Source of the DNA: Scandinavium sp036409475
GTDB taxonomy: Bacteria; Pseudomonadota; Gammaproteobacteria; Enterobacterales; Enterobacteriaceae
Direction: 5' to 3'
NCBI RefSeq assembly: GCF_036409475.1
Contig: NZ_JAYRCK010000022.1
Span: 1-64,000 of the forward strand
DNA length: 64,000 nt
The notes under the pieces were generated by a model. It saw only the letters and a program-made list of their open reading frames with translations, had not been told where the DNA came from and searched no databases. Made by a program: the position numbers and the translations under genes. Shown here piece after piece: positions 51,768 through 61,443 of this stretch. Position 1 is the stretch's first letter; each line of letters opens with the position of its first letter.

Positions 51768-52391
51768 TTACCTTCCGCTTTCATCCAGCGCAAACGTAGG
51801 CAGCTTAAGGTGCCAGCGTATTGCCGCCAGCCTTATCACCAGCGTCACTAACATGCCGAACATCGCGGAGTTTTCCAGCGAGACGTTGAAGGTATAGTGG
51901 GCGGTGGCGTGAACGATGCCGCCGATGATGCACGCAGTGGCGTAAATTTCGGTACGCAGGATCATGGGAATTTCACGTGCCAGCACATCTCGAATAATCC
52001 CGCCACCAACACCGGTAATCACGCCCATGCAGATAGCCACCATCGGGCCTGTCCCGGCAATAAACGCTTTATTGACCCCGATACCCACAAACACAGCCAG
52101 GCCAACCGCGTCCAGCACTGGTAAGATCCATTTCGGCAAACGCCGCGGCTGACGCACCAGCAGGATCGTCAGCATGCTGGTGATCATCGCCACCACCAAA
52201 TCGGTGGGATCTTTTACCCAGAATACCGGCCCGTGGGCGAGCGCCATATCACGAATGGTTCCGCCCCCGACAGCGGTGACTACACCCAGGACGAGGACGC
52301 CAAAAGGGTCCATCCGAAGTTTTCCGGCCAGCAAGACGCCGGAGATAGCAAAGACGGCTGTACCCACAATATCCAGCCAATAGACAAGCAT
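51768..52391 (-). CDS. yadS: TRIC-family membrane protein YadS
   Basis: A 207-residue inner-membrane protein with two tandem UPF0126/TRIC repeats and about seven helices. The repeated glycine motif appears twice: VTAVGGGTIRDM and ITGVGGGIIRDVLA. Bacterial TRICs are K+-permeable channels; in some species YadS-like proteins are tied to glycine uptake. Function here is not established. It follows btuF by 14 bases, possibly one transcript. Confidence 0.93.
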   Translation of the reverse strand: MLVYWLDIVGTAVFAISGVLLAGKLRMDPFGVLVLGVVTAVGGGTIRDMALAHGPVFWVKDPTDLVVAMITSMLTILLVRQPRRLPKWILPVLDAVGLAVFVGIGVNKAFIAGTGPMVAICMGVITGVGGGIIRDVLAREIPMILRTEIYATACIIGGIVHATAHYTFNVSLENSAMFGMLVTLVIRLAAIRWHLKLPTFALDESGR

Positions 52392-52405
52392 TGATGTGTT
52401 TCCCG

Positions 52406-53206
52406 TTAATTGACCTGCGCAAGCGTTGTGCAGAGTTGTTTGGCGGCGAGGATAATACGCGGGGAGGCGCGTTCAAACCAGTCGCTGTTGAGCGGAATCA
52501 CCGGAATGTTGAGCTGATCACCCCAGTACTGTCTTATTGAGGACACTTCTTTATCGGTGCCTGCGGTGATAATCGCTTGTGGCTGGCGGGCAATGACCTG
52601 TTCCCGGCTCACCTGAGGCCAGGGTACACGGCTGTTGGCAAAGATGTTTTCCCCGCCGCAGGCCTCAATCACTTCGTTCTGTATTGAGTCTTTATTACTG
52701 GTGAACAGCGGGTTAGTGCCGAATTGCAGGAAGACCGTTTTTTTTGTCGTTTGCGCATAGCGTTGTTTAAGCGCGGCGAACTCTTTACGCAGGGTTGCCC
52801 CCGCCTGTTTTGCCTGTTCGGGAACAGGGCTCCAGGCCGCTAACTTTTCCAGCGCATCGGCAAGGTGCTTAATGCTGCTGGTATCCACCCACATCACGTT
52901 GATGCCAAGTGAACTGAGTTGATTGACTTGTCGTTCTGCATTTCCGCCGCGCCAGGCCAGCACAACATCAGGCTTCAGCGCCACAATGCGTTCCAGATTC
53001 ATGCCCTGCCAGCTGGCAACCTGCTCAATATCTTTGGCTTGCGGTGGGTAATCGGAAAAGCTGCTGACCCCGACAGGCGTAATGCCCGCGGCAAACGCCA
53101 GTTCCGTATTGGCGGGGGAAAGCGTGATGACTCGCGGCGCGGCTATCAGCCACGCCGGGAACGTCAGTAGCAGGGCAAGAATGCCCTGCAACAGGGGGTT
53201 ACGCAT
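52406..53206 (-). CDS. btuF: Vitamin B12 periplasmic binding protein
   Basis: Binds cobalamin and delivers it to BtuCD. The 266 residues match E. coli length, with an N-terminal signal peptide (LALLLTFPAWLIAA) and mature start APRVITLSPANTELAFAAGI. WQGMNLERIVALKPDVVLAW and SDWFERASPRIILAA are the usual motifs. Overlaps the mtnN end by 8 bases, as in E. coli, so co-expressed with it. Confidence 0.96.
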   Translation of the reverse strand: MRNPLLQGILALLLTFPAWLIAAPRVITLSPANTELAFAAGITPVGVSSFSDYPPQAKDIEQVASWQGMNLERIVALKPDVVLAWRGGNAERQVNQLSSLGINVMWVDTSSIKHLADALEKLAAWSPVPEQAKQAGATLRKEFAALKQRYAQTTKKTVFLQFGTNPLFTSNKDSIQNEVIEACGGENIFANSRVPWPQVSREQVIARQPQAIITAGTDKEVSSIRQYWGDQLNIPVIPLNSDWFERASPRIILAAKQLCTTLAQVN

Positions 53207-53897
53207 GGTTCAGTTTCTGCACCAGCGTTTCAACCATCAGGCTGGACTGTTTCGCCGCCACCGCCAGGAACTCATCAAAGCTCAGGTGAGACTGCTGATC
53301 AGCCACATCAGAGATAGCGCGAACGACCACGAAAGGCACCTTGAAGTTATGGCAAACGTGCGCAATGGCGGTGGCTTCCATCTCAACGGCAACGGCCTGA
53401 GGGAAGTTGTGGCGGATTTTTGCCAGGCCGACGGAGCCATTGATGAACGCGTCACCGCTGACAATCAGGCCGCGTACGGCATTCAGATTCAGCTCTTTAA
53501 TGCAGCTTTCTGCTGCTTCTACCAGTTTTGCATCGGCGGCGAAACCGGCCGGGCAACCCGGAAGCTGGCCATACTCGTAGCCAAACGCGGTGACGTCCGC
53601 ATCGTGATAGCGTGCTTCATCAGAAACCACGATATCGCCCACTTTCAGCGTGGGCGCCAGGCCACCTGCGGAACCTGTGTTGATGATGACATCCGGTTTG
53701 CAGCGTTCGAGAAGCAGTGCGGCACCCATCGCCGCGGCGACTTTACCGATCCCTGATTTCAGCAGCGCAACGTCAGCGCCGTTCAACTGGCCGGTGTAGA
53801 TTTCGCTCCCGCCAACGGTAAGGGTCTGACGATTCTGGATTTTGTCACGCAGCAGCGTCACTTCTTCTTCCATTGCACCAATAATGCCGATTTTCAT
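53199..53897 (-). CDS. mtnN: 5'-methylthioadenosine/S-adenosylhomocysteine nucleosidase
   Basis: Hydrolyses MTA, SAH and 5'-deoxyadenosine, recycling products of SAM metabolism. The 232 residues equal E. coli. Catalytic Glu12 in IGAMEEEVTLL, Asp197 in ISDVADQQSH and substrate-binding VEMEATAIAHV are intact. MTA is made by spermidine synthase, whose gene is lost in this window, so here the SAH and radical-SAM roles should dominate unless another aminopropyltransferase exists. Confidence 0.98.
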   Translation of the reverse strand: MKIGIIGAMEEEVTLLRDKIQNRQTLTVGGSEIYTGQLNGADVALLKSGIGKVAAAMGAALLLERCKPDVIINTGSAGGLAPTLKVGDIVVSDEARYHDADVTAFGYEYGQLPGCPAGFAADAKLVEAAESCIKELNLNAVRGLIVSGDAFINGSVGLAKIRHNFPQAVAVEMEATAIAHVCHNFKVPFVVVRAISDVADQQSHLSFDEFLAVAAKQSSLMVETLVQKLNHA

Positions 53898-53971
53898 AGA
53901 TTTACTCGCGATGTGATGGGTTTAAAGGCATAGTTTATCACGGAGCACGCATTTCCGGACCGGGAGAGGCT

Positions 53972-55486
53972 ATGGCAACTATTGATTTTCGCACCAAAAT
54001 AAACTGGCGTCGTCGTTACCGTTCGCCGCAGAACGCGACGACCGAACATGAAATTCTGCGTATTTTCGAAAGCGATCGTGGGCGAATCGTCAATTCTCCG
54101 GCCATTCGTCGGTTACAGCAGAAAACTCAGGTCTTTCCGCTGGAACGCAATGCGGCGGTGCGCACGCGTCTGACCCATTCTATGGAAGTTCAACAGGTCG
54201 GGCGCTACATCGCCAAAGAGGTGCTGAGCCGCCTTAAGCAACAAAAGCTGCTTGATGCTTACGGGCTTGAAGACCTGACCGGGCCGTTTGAAAGCATCGT
54301 TGAGATGGCGTGCCTGATGCACGATATCGGCAATCCGCCGTTTGGCCATTTCGGTGAGGCAGCAATCAATGACTGGTTCCGTAAGATGTTGTGGCCTGCG
54401 GATGCCGCCAGCCAACCGCTAAGCGAAGACCGTTGTCTGGTTGGCGCGCTGAAGCTGCGTGATGGCGAAGATACGCTCAATGAATTGCGTCGCCGTGTGC
54501 GTCAGGATCTCTGCCAGTTTGAAGGGAATGCGCAGGGTATTCGCCTGGTCCACACGCTGATGCGCATGAACCTGACCTGGGCGCAGGTGGGCTGTATTTT
54601 GAAATACACCCGTCCGGCCTGGTGGCGCGGTTCGCCACCGGAAAGCCACAGCTATTTAATGAAGAAGCCTGGCTATTATTTCGCCGAAGAAGCCTATATT
54701 GCGAAGTTACGTAAAGAACTGGATCTGGCACCTTATAGCCGTTATCCATTGACGTGGATTATGGAAGCGGCCGATGACATCTCTTATTGCGTGGCTGACC
54801 TCGAAGATGCGGTCGAAAAACGGATCTTCAGCGTGGAGCAACTTTATCAGCACCTTTACGACGCATGGGGCACGCACCAAAAGGGTTCGCTGTTTTCTCA
54901 GGTGGTCGAAAATGCCTGGGATAAATCTCGATCCAATTCAATGAGCCGCAGCACGGAAGACCAGTTCTTTATGTATTTACGCGTGAATACCTTGAATAAA
55001 CTGGTGCCTTACGCGGCGCAGCGCTTTATTGATAATCTCCCACAGATATATACGGGAGATTTTAACCATGCTCTGCTGGAAGATGACAGTGATTACAGTC
55101 AGCTGCTTGAGTTATATAAGAGCGTGGCGATGAAAGAGGTATTCAGTCATCCGGACGTGGAGCAGCTTGAATTACAAGGTTATCGAGTTATCAGTGGTTT
55201 ACTGGAGATTTACCAGCCGCTGCTTAAATTATCATTAAGTGATTTTAACGAGCTGGTGGATAAAGAACGTTTGCGCCATTTGCCGATTGAAAGTCGTCTG
55301 TTCCATAAGCTATCAACGCGTCACCGACTGGCCTATGTTGAAGCCATCAATAAAATTCCGCGCGACGCCGCAGAGTATCCGTTGATGGAGTACTATTATC
55401 GGTGCCGCCTGATTCAGGACTATATCAGTGGGATGACCGATCTCTATGCCTGGGATGAATACCGTCGGCTGATGGCGGTGGAATAA
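53972..55486 (+). CDS. dgt: Deoxyguanosinetriphosphate triphosphohydrolase
   Basis: HD-domain enzyme cleaving dGTP to deoxyguanosine and tripolyphosphate. It has 504 residues (E. coli 505). The metal-binding H...HD...D set is RTRLTHSMEVQQVGR, CLMHDIGNPPFGHFG and EAADDISYCVADLEDA. GGAGAGG precedes the ATG. Followed by degP 140 bases downstream. Confidence 0.97.
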   Translation: MATIDFRTKINWRRRYRSPQNATTEHEILRIFESDRGRIVNSPAIRRLQQKTQVFPLERNAAVRTRLTHSMEVQQVGRYIAKEVLSRLKQQKLLDAYGLEDLTGPFESIVEMACLMHDIGNPPFGHFGEAAINDWFRKMLWPADAASQPLSEDRCLVGALKLRDGEDTLNELRRRVRQDLCQFEGNAQGIRLVHTLMRMNLTWAQVGCILKYTRPAWWRGSPPESHSYLMKKPGYYFAEEAYIAKLRKELDLAPYSRYPLTWIMEAADDISYCVADLEDAVEKRIFSVEQLYQHLYDAWGTHQKGSLFSQVVENAWDKSRSNSMSRSTEDQFFMYLRVNTLNKLVPYAAQRFIDNLPQIYTGDFNHALLEDDSDYSQLLELYKSVAMKEVFSHPDVEQLELQGYRVISGLLEIYQPLLKLSLSDFNELVDKERLRHLPIESRLFHKLSTRHRLAYVEAINKIPRDAAEYPLMEYYYRCRLIQDYISGMTDLYAWDEYRRLMAVE

Positions 55487-55544
55487 GGCGAAAGTTTTGT
55501 AAAGACGGACAATAATTTTTTACTTTTCCCCGAAACTTGAATCC

Positions 55545-55572
55545 GGAACTTCGCGCTATAAATCGACTCTGA
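55545..55572 (+). promoter_or_regulatory. Sigma-E promoter of degP
   Basis: GGAACTT (55545-55551), 16-base spacer, TCTGA (55568-55572). It matches the RpoE consensus and the E. coli degP promoter, indicating induction by envelope stress. Confidence 0.8.
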
Positions 55573-55625
55573 CAGTCACGTACACAGCAATTTTTGCACT
55601 ATCTGACATATTGAGATGACGAGAC

Positions 55626-57065
55626 ATGAAAAAAACCACGTTAGCAATGAGTGCCCTGGCTCTGAGTTTAAGTCTGGCCCTTTCCCCATTATCAGCAAGC
55701 GCTGCTGAAACGGCCTCCTCAGCAAACACTGCCCAGCAGATGCCAAGCCTGGCGCCGATGCTGGAAAAAGTGATGCCTTCCGTTGTGAGCATCAACGTGG
55801 AAGGGAGCACCACCGTGAATACCCCAAGAATGGGCCGTAACTTCCAGCAGTTCTTTGGCGACAACTCGCCATTCTGCCAGGACGGTTCCCCGTTCCAGAA
55901 CTCACCGTTCTGTCAGGGCGGGCAGGGTGCTCCTGGCGGTAACGGCGGCGGCAGCCAGCAGGAAAAATTCATGGCGCTGGGCTCCGGCGTGATCATTGAT
56001 GCAGCCAAAGGCTATGTGGTAACCAACAACCACGTGGTCGACAACGCCAGTACCATTAAAGTTTCCCTGAGCGACGGACGTAAGTTTGACGCGAAAGTGG
56101 TGGGTAAAGATCCGCGTTCTGATATCGCGCTGATTCAGATTCAGGACCCGAAAAACCTGACGGCGATTAAGATTGCAGATTCCGACGCACTGCGTGTGGG
56201 TGACTATACCGTCGCTATCGGTAACCCGTTTGGTCTGGGTGAAACCGTGACTTCCGGTATCGTTTCTGCGCTTGGCCGTAGCGGCCTGAACGTGGAAAAC
56301 TATGAAAACTTTATCCAGACGGATGCCGCCATCAACCGTGGTAACTCGGGCGGTGCGCTGGTGAACCTCAACGGTGAGCTGATCGGGATTAACACTGCGA
56401 TCCTCGCACCAGACGGCGGTAACATCGGTATCGGCTTCGCTATCCCGAGTAACATGGTGAAAAGCCTGACCGAGCAGATGGTGAAATACGGCCAGGTGAA
56501 ACGCGGCGAGCTGGGCATCATGGGCACCGAGCTGAGCTCTGATCTGGCGAAAGCGATGAAAGTTGACGCGCAGCGTGGCGCTTTCGTAAGCCAGGTGATG
56601 GCAAACTCTTCTGCGGCGAAAGCCGGTATCAAAGCAGGTGATGTAATTACGTCCCTGAACGGCAAGCCAATCAGCAGCTTCTCCGCACTGCGCGCGCAGG
56701 TTGGCACCATGCCAGTCGGCAGCAAAGTAGAGCTGGGTCTGGTACGTGATGGCAAACCGGTGAACGTGACGCTGGAACTGCAGCAGAGCAGCCAGACTCA
56801 GGTCGATTCCAATACCATCTTCAACGGTATTGATGGCGCTGAAATGAGCAATAAAGGCGCTGATAAAGGTGTCGTGGTGAATGGCGTGAAAGGTGGGTCA
56901 TCTGCGGCTCAAATCGGCCTGAAGAAAGGCGATGTGATCATCGGTGCTAACCAGCAGCCAGTGAAGAACATTGCGGATTTACGCAAAATCCTCGACAGCA
57001 AGCCGTCTGTTCTGGCGCTGAACATTCAGCGTGGCGACAGCACTATCTATCTGCTGATGCAGTAA
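55626..57065 (+). CDS. degP: Periplasmic serine endoprotease/chaperone DegP (HtrA)
   Basis: Quality-control protease for unfolded envelope proteins. It has 479 residues (E. coli 474), with signal peptide MKKTTLAMSALALSLSLALS ending SASA, the LA loop with cysteines (SPFCQDGSPF, SPFCQGGQG), catalytic His in TNNHVVDN, Asp in DPRSDIALI and Ser in NRGNSGGALV, then two PDZ domains. The few extra residues are glycines near the LA loop (APGGNGGGSQQ). E. coli's cdaR gene, which follows degP there, is missing. Confidence 0.98.
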   Translation: MKKTTLAMSALALSLSLALSPLSASAAETASSANTAQQMPSLAPMLEKVMPSVVSINVEGSTTVNTPRMGRNFQQFFGDNSPFCQDGSPFQNSPFCQGGQGAPGGNGGGSQQEKFMALGSGVIIDAAKGYVVTNNHVVDNASTIKVSLSDGRKFDAKVVGKDPRSDIALIQIQDPKNLTAIKIADSDALRVGDYTVAIGNPFGLGETVTSGIVSALGRSGLNVENYENFIQTDAAINRGNSGGALVNLNGELIGINTAILAPDGGNIGIGFAIPSNMVKSLTEQMVKYGQVKRGELGIMGTELSSDLAKAMKVDAQRGAFVSQVMANSSAAKAGIKAGDVITSLNGKPISSFSALRAQVGTMPVGSKVELGLVRDGKPVNVTLELQQSSQTQVDSNTIFNGIDGAEMSNKGADKGVVVNGVKGGSSAAQIGLKKGDVIIGANQQPVKNIADLRKILDSKPSVLALNIQRGDSTIYLLMQ

Positions 57066-57083
57066 TCGTTAATTGCTGATAAC

Positions 57084-57117
57084 AAGCCCTTCTCCTGTGG
57101 AGAGGGGCTTTTTTTAT
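57084..57117 (+). terminator. Terminator of degP
   Basis: AAGCCCTTCTCC-TGTG-GAGAGGGGCTT stem followed by seven T. Confidence 0.9.
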
Positions 57118-57125
57118 GCTTTATT

Positions 57126-57200
57126 GCCCGGCGGCGCTACGCTTGCCAGGCCTACAAATTCGATGTGCGACGTAGGCCAGGTGGAGTATAGCCGCCTTGG
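57126..57200. repeat. BIME between convergent degP and yaeH
   Basis: REP units GCCCGGCGGCGC...CCTAC (57126-57155) and a degenerate GTAGGCCAGGTGGAGTATAG... (57172-57200). Confidence 0.75.
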
Positions 57201-57204
57201 GATG

Positions 57205-57231
57205 TAAAAAAGCCGGGAATGACCCGGCCTC
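57205..57231 (-). terminator. Terminator of yaeH
   Basis: On the minus strand, AGGCCGGG-TCATT-CCCGGCT is followed by six T. Confidence 0.8.
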
Positions 57232-57254
57232 ACTAGTGCTGAACTGACAGTGCG

Positions 57255-57644
57255 TTATTTATTGCGGGTCAGTTTTTCCAGATCGGATTCAATCTCGCTG
57301 ATCTTGTTGGCGACCACGCTTTCCAGATGACGCAGATCGTCGAGGATCTTGCGCTTCAGATCCACCTCGGTACGGTCGCGTTTGCACAGTTGATCCAGTT
57401 CGTCGATCACGTAGCGCAGATTAGGGCTGATTTCCTGCACTTCTTTGTAGCCCTGGCCCACACCGTCGGCCACCACGGTTTTACGTTGGCGCGGGTATTT
57501 AAACTTCACGCTCTTCGCGAAAAACTCGCCCTTATCCTTATGAAAATAGATTTTCAGGATATCGTTGTTGGCTTCCTGCCGGAGGCTGTAACGATCGATT
57601 TCATCAGGATTGGTAATGCCCAAACTTTTCAGATTGTCGTACAT
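57255..57644 (-). CDS. yaeH: UPF0325 family protein YaeH
   Basis: A 129-residue cytoplasmic protein of unknown function, one residue longer than E. coli YaeH. It starts MYDNLKSLGITNPDEIDRYS and ends in a basic/acidic coiled-coil-like segment (SVVANKISEIESDLEKLTRN). No recognised catalytic motif. It is monocistronic, between degP and dapD. Confidence 0.93.
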   Translation of the reverse strand: MYDNLKSLGITNPDEIDRYSLRQEANNDILKIYFHKDKGEFFAKSVKFKYPRQRKTVVADGVGQGYKEVQEISPNLRYVIDELDQLCKRDRTEVDLKRKILDDLRHLESVVANKISEIESDLEKLTRNK

Positions 57645-57715
57645 AGCGGTATCCTTGGATTAAACATAACCTTTGAATAATTAACGAAAAAATCTATTTT
57701 CGCCAGCGGCAGAGA

Positions 57716-57744
57716 TAAAAAAAGCGGGGTGGCCCCCGCTTTTC
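57716..57744 (-). terminator. Terminator of dapD
   Basis: On the minus strand, AAAAGCGGGGG-CCA-CCCCGCTTTTTTTTA: a strong GC stem and a long T-run. Confidence 0.9.
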
Positions 57745-57755
57745 GTTATAGCTGA

Positions 57756-58580
57756 TTAATCGATGGTGCGGAGCAGTTCGTTGATGCCCACTTTACCGCG
57801 GGTTTTGGCGTCCACTTTCTTAACGATAACCGCACAGTACAGGCTGTATTTACCGTCTTTGGACGGCAGGTTGCCGGAAACCACCACGGAACCCGCAGGG
57901 ACGCGACCGTAGAACACTTCGCCGGTTTCACGATCGTAGATTTTGGTGCTCTGGCCGATGTATACGCCCATGGAGATAACGGAACCCTCTTCAACGATAA
58001 CGCCTTCCACCACTTCGGAACGCGCGCCAATGAAGCAGTTATCTTCGATGATGGTTGGGTTTGCCTGCAGTGGCTCAAGTACGCCGCCGATGCCCACGCC
58101 ACCGGAGAGGTGAACGTTTTTACCGATCTGCGCGCAGGACCCTACGGTCGCCCAGGTGTCCACCATCGAACCTTCGTCAACGTAAGCACCAATGTTCACA
58201 TAAGAGGGCATCAGAACGGTGTTACGGGCGATATATGCGCCCTGACGAACCGCGGCTGGAGGCACGACACGGAAGCCTTCTTTCTGGAAGCGAGCTTCGT
58301 CGTAGTCCGCGAATTTCATCGGCACTTTATCGAAGTAGCGGCTTTCCGCGCCGTCGATAACCTGGTTATCGTTGATACGGAAAGAGAGCAGTACCGCTTT
58401 CTTCAGCCACTGATGAGTCACCCACTGGCCATCAATCTTCTCTGCAACGCGCAGAGCGCCGGAATCCAGCAGGGCAATAACCTGATTTACCGCTTCACGG
58501 GTCACGGTATCCACATTCGCCGGAGTGATGTCGGCGCGGCGCTCAAAAGCGGTCTCAATAACGTTCTGTAACTGCTGCAT
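57756..58580 (-). CDS. dapD: Tetrahydrodipicolinate N-succinyltransferase
   Basis: Lysine/diaminopimelate pathway enzyme using succinyl-CoA. The 274 residues match E. coli. The C-terminal half is a left-handed beta-helix of hexapeptide repeats (IGKNVHLSGGVGIGGVLEPL; VIVEEGSVISMGVYIGQSTK). The ribosome site AAAGAGTTTAAC lies just before the ATG. It is 30 bases downstream of glnD's stop on the same strand. Confidence 0.98.
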   Translation of the reverse strand: MQQLQNVIETAFERRADITPANVDTVTREAVNQVIALLDSGALRVAEKIDGQWVTHQWLKKAVLLSFRINDNQVIDGAESRYFDKVPMKFADYDEARFQKEGFRVVPPAAVRQGAYIARNTVLMPSYVNIGAYVDEGSMVDTWATVGSCAQIGKNVHLSGGVGIGGVLEPLQANPTIIEDNCFIGARSEVVEGVIVEEGSVISMGVYIGQSTKIYDRETGEVFYGRVPAGSVVVSGNLPSKDGKYSLYCAVIVKKVDAKTRGKVGINELLRTID

Positions 58581-58610
58581 TGTTAAACTCTTTCCATTAA
58601 AAAAAACACA

Positions 58611-61274
58611 CTACCCTTTATCGTTTGGATTGAGGGCCGCTGTCAACCGCTGTTGCACTTCCAGCTGCAGCTCATTATTAAGCGCACGCCGGTCGGCTGT
58701 CGCGATTATAAATAAATCTTCTACTCGTTCACCAATTGTCGTAATTCTTGCCCCGTGGAGCGAAATACCGAGGTCAGCGAACACCTGGCCTACCCGAGCT
58801 AAAAGTCCTGGCTGATCGAGCGCAATCAGTTCGAGGAAGGATTTTCTGTCCGTGTGCGTCGGCAGGAAATTCACTTCGGTATCGACAGTAAAGTGACGAA
58901 GTTTTGCTGGCTGACGACGTGGGGCAGGGGGCTGCCATGAACGCTGAGAAATTGCCTGCTCAAGCCCCTGACGAATGGCTTCGTGTCTGTCGTTGGACAG
59001 TGGGCTGCCGTCTGGCTCCAGCACAATAAAGGTGTCCATCGCCATGCCGTCTCGCGTGGTGAAGATTTGCGCGTCATGAACGCTGAGGTTGCGCCTGTCG
59101 AGTTCCGCACAGACGGCCGCGAACAGGTAAGGACGATCCGGACTCCAGATGAAAATTTCCGTGCCGCCACGTGTTGCTTGCGGGCTGAGCAGGATCATCG
59201 GCTTCTTCAGCTCGTGCTTCAGAAGATGACGGGCATGCCACGCCAGCTGATTTGGCGTGTGGCGCACGAAGTAGTTCGCCCGGCAGCGCGCCCAAATCTG
59301 ATGTAGCGCTTCTTCATCGATATTGTCCATCCGCAGCAGCGCCAGTGCCTGAAGCTGATGGTGACGGACACGCTCGCGCATATCCGGTGTGCTTTGCATG
59401 CCACGGCGCAGCTGTTTTTCAGTGGCGAAATAAAGCTCACGCAACAGGCTTTGCTTCCAGCTGTTCCACAACGTTTCGTTGGTCGCGCAGATATCGGCGA
59501 CGGTCAGACACACCAAATAGCGCAGGCGGTTTTCCGTTTGCACTTCTTCGGCGAACTGTTTGATGACTTCCGGGTCCTGAATATCACGCCGCTGTGCCGT
59601 CACGGACATCAACAGATGGTGGCGCACCAGCCAGGCAACCAGCTGCGTTTCACGGGAGTTCAGACCGTGCAGTTCAGCGAATTTCAGGATGTCCTGTGCG
59701 CCAAGAATGGAGTGGTCGCCGCCGCGGCCTTTGGCGATATCGTGGAACAGGGCGGCAATCAGAATCAGTTCAGGATGATTCAGCCGCGGCCACAGTTCGA
59801 CGCACAACGGGTGGCGCGAGCGCGTCTCTTCTTTGGCGAAACTTTCAAGCTTCAGCAGCACCCGAATGGTGTGCTCATCCACGGTATAAGCGTGGAACAA
59901 GTCGAATTGCATCTGGCCGACGATATGCGACCACTGCGGCATATAAGCCCACAGCACGCTGTGGCGGTGCATGGGGAGCAAGCCGCGACTGACCGCGCCT
60001 TGATGGCGCAACATGCTCAGAAACAGTTCTCTCGCTTCCGGGATATAGCAAAGCGGTTGGCTGAGATGGCGACGCGCATGGCGCAAATGGCGCAGCGTGG
60101 TGGAGTAAATGCCCGTAATGCTGCTGTTACGCACCATGATGTGGAACATGCGCAGAATGGCCTGCGGTTCGCGCATAAACAGTGAGTCGTCTCGCAGGTC
60201 GATGAGCGTGCCGCGAAGCTGGAAATCGTCGTCAATGGGACGCGGTTTTTCATCTGCTGTCAGCGCCAGAATAGCTTCATCAAACAGCTGCAACAGCATC
60301 TGGTTTAGCTCGCCCACCCGACGCGTGACGCGGTAAAAATCCTTCATCATCTGCTCAACCGGCTCATTGCCTTCGCCGCTGTAGTTCAGGCGCTGGGCCA
60401 CATTGAGCTGACGGTCGAACAGCAGACGGTTGTCGTAGCGGTTAATTTCCAGATGTAGCGCAAAGCGGATGCGCCACAGCAGGTGCAGACACTCGTTCAG
60501 CTCGTTGCGTTCTGCTTCCGTCAAAAAGCCAAAGCCCACCATTTCATCCAGCGAGGTGGCACCGAAATGACGACGAGCGACCCATTGCAGGGTGTGAATG
60601 TCGCGCAATCCTCCTGGGCTGCTTTTAATATCCGGTTCGAGGTTATAGCTGGTGCCGTGATAGCGCTGGTGGCGTTCGTTTTGCTCTTCTACCTTGGCGG
60701 CGAAGAATTTTTCTGAGGGCCAGAAACCTTCACTGAAAATGTGTTTTTGCAATTCGAGGAACAGGGCAACGTCGCCAATCAGCAGGCGCGATTCGATCAG
60801 GTTCGTGGCGACGGTTAAATCTGAAAGGCCTTCGAGAAGACACTCTTCCAGCGTGCGCACGCTATGACCGACTTCAAGTTTGACGTCCCACAACAGCGTG
60901 AGTAACTCGCCGATTTTCTGTGCCAGTTCGTCGGGCAGCTTTTTGCGACTCAGGATCAACAGGTCGATGTCAGACAGAGGATGCAATTCGCCGCGACCGT
61001 AGCCGCCAACCGCTACCAGCGCTGCGTCTTCGACGTCGCCAAAGCCGTAGTGCAGCCACAGACGTTGAAGCATCTGATCGATAAATTCCGTGCGGGCGGT
61101 CATCAGGTCTTCTGCCGAAACACCGCTGTCAAAGGCTTCGCCCAGCCACTGCTGAAACTTGTCGAGATGCGCTTTGATACTGGCGCAGTTCAGCTCTGAG
61201 GCTTCCCAACTCACCGGATAAGCCGGCTGAGTTGGCAGAACAGGTAAGGCTGTGTCAGGTAAGGAATTGCTCAT
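58611..61274 (-). CDS. glnD: Bifunctional uridylyltransferase/uridylyl-removing enzyme
   Basis: Primary nitrogen sensor: uridylylates PII proteins when glutamine is low and removes UMP when it is high. The 887 residues contain a nucleotidyltransferase domain (VGGYGRGELHPLSDIDLLIL, near 80), a PII-binding helical region, an HD domain (FHDIAKGRGGDHS, near 510) and two C-terminal ACT domains (near 700 and 810). The ATG at 61274 follows GGTGG; another in-frame ATG four codons upstream has no ribosome site. The N-terminal ~40 residues differ from E. coli. Confidence 0.96.
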   Translation of the reverse strand: MSNSLPDTALPVLPTQPAYPVSWEASELNCASIKAHLDKFQQWLGEAFDSGVSAEDLMTARTEFIDQMLQRLWLHYGFGDVEDAALVAVGGYGRGELHPLSDIDLLILSRKKLPDELAQKIGELLTLLWDVKLEVGHSVRTLEECLLEGLSDLTVATNLIESRLLIGDVALFLELQKHIFSEGFWPSEKFFAAKVEEQNERHQRYHGTSYNLEPDIKSSPGGLRDIHTLQWVARRHFGATSLDEMVGFGFLTEAERNELNECLHLLWRIRFALHLEINRYDNRLLFDRQLNVAQRLNYSGEGNEPVEQMMKDFYRVTRRVGELNQMLLQLFDEAILALTADEKPRPIDDDFQLRGTLIDLRDDSLFMREPQAILRMFHIMVRNSSITGIYSTTLRHLRHARRHLSQPLCYIPEARELFLSMLRHQGAVSRGLLPMHRHSVLWAYMPQWSHIVGQMQFDLFHAYTVDEHTIRVLLKLESFAKEETRSRHPLCVELWPRLNHPELILIAALFHDIAKGRGGDHSILGAQDILKFAELHGLNSRETQLVAWLVRHHLLMSVTAQRRDIQDPEVIKQFAEEVQTENRLRYLVCLTVADICATNETLWNSWKQSLLRELYFATEKQLRRGMQSTPDMRERVRHHQLQALALLRMDNIDEEALHQIWARCRANYFVRHTPNQLAWHARHLLKHELKKPMILLSPQATRGGTEIFIWSPDRPYLFAAVCAELDRRNLSVHDAQIFTTRDGMAMDTFIVLEPDGSPLSNDRHEAIRQGLEQAISQRSWQPPAPRRQPAKLRHFTVDTEVNFLPTHTDRKSFLELIALDQPGLLARVGQVFADLGISLHGARITTIGERVEDLFIIATADRRALNNELQLEVQQRLTAALNPNDKG

Positions 61275-61314
61275 CGCGCCACCCATAAGAAAAAACGATT
61301 ACCTATCAACAAAA

Positions 61315-61332
61315 AGCCGGCTTGCGCCGGCT
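61315..61332 (-). terminator. Terminator of map
   Basis: AGCCGGC-TTGC-GCCGGCT stem; on the minus strand it is followed by TTTTTG. It lies beyond the BIME downstream of map. Confidence 0.75.
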
Positions 61333-61365
61333 ATATGTGATGACTGAATGCATCCTGCGATAATC

Positions 61366-61437
61366 GCCCGGCGGCACTGCGTTTGCACGGGCCTACAGGA
61401 TGGAACCGTAGGCCCGGTCAGCGTAGCGCCACCGGGC
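61366..61437. repeat. BIME between map and glnD
   Basis: REP units GCCCGGCGGCAC...GGGCCTAC (61366-61396) and GTAGGCCCGGTCAGCGTAGC... (61408-61437). Confidence 0.85.
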
Positions 61438-61443
61438 ATGAAG

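Noticed and set aside
59358..60185. 275-codon reading frame opposite glnD
   Set aside because: Shadow of glnD with no ribosome site and no recognisable motif.
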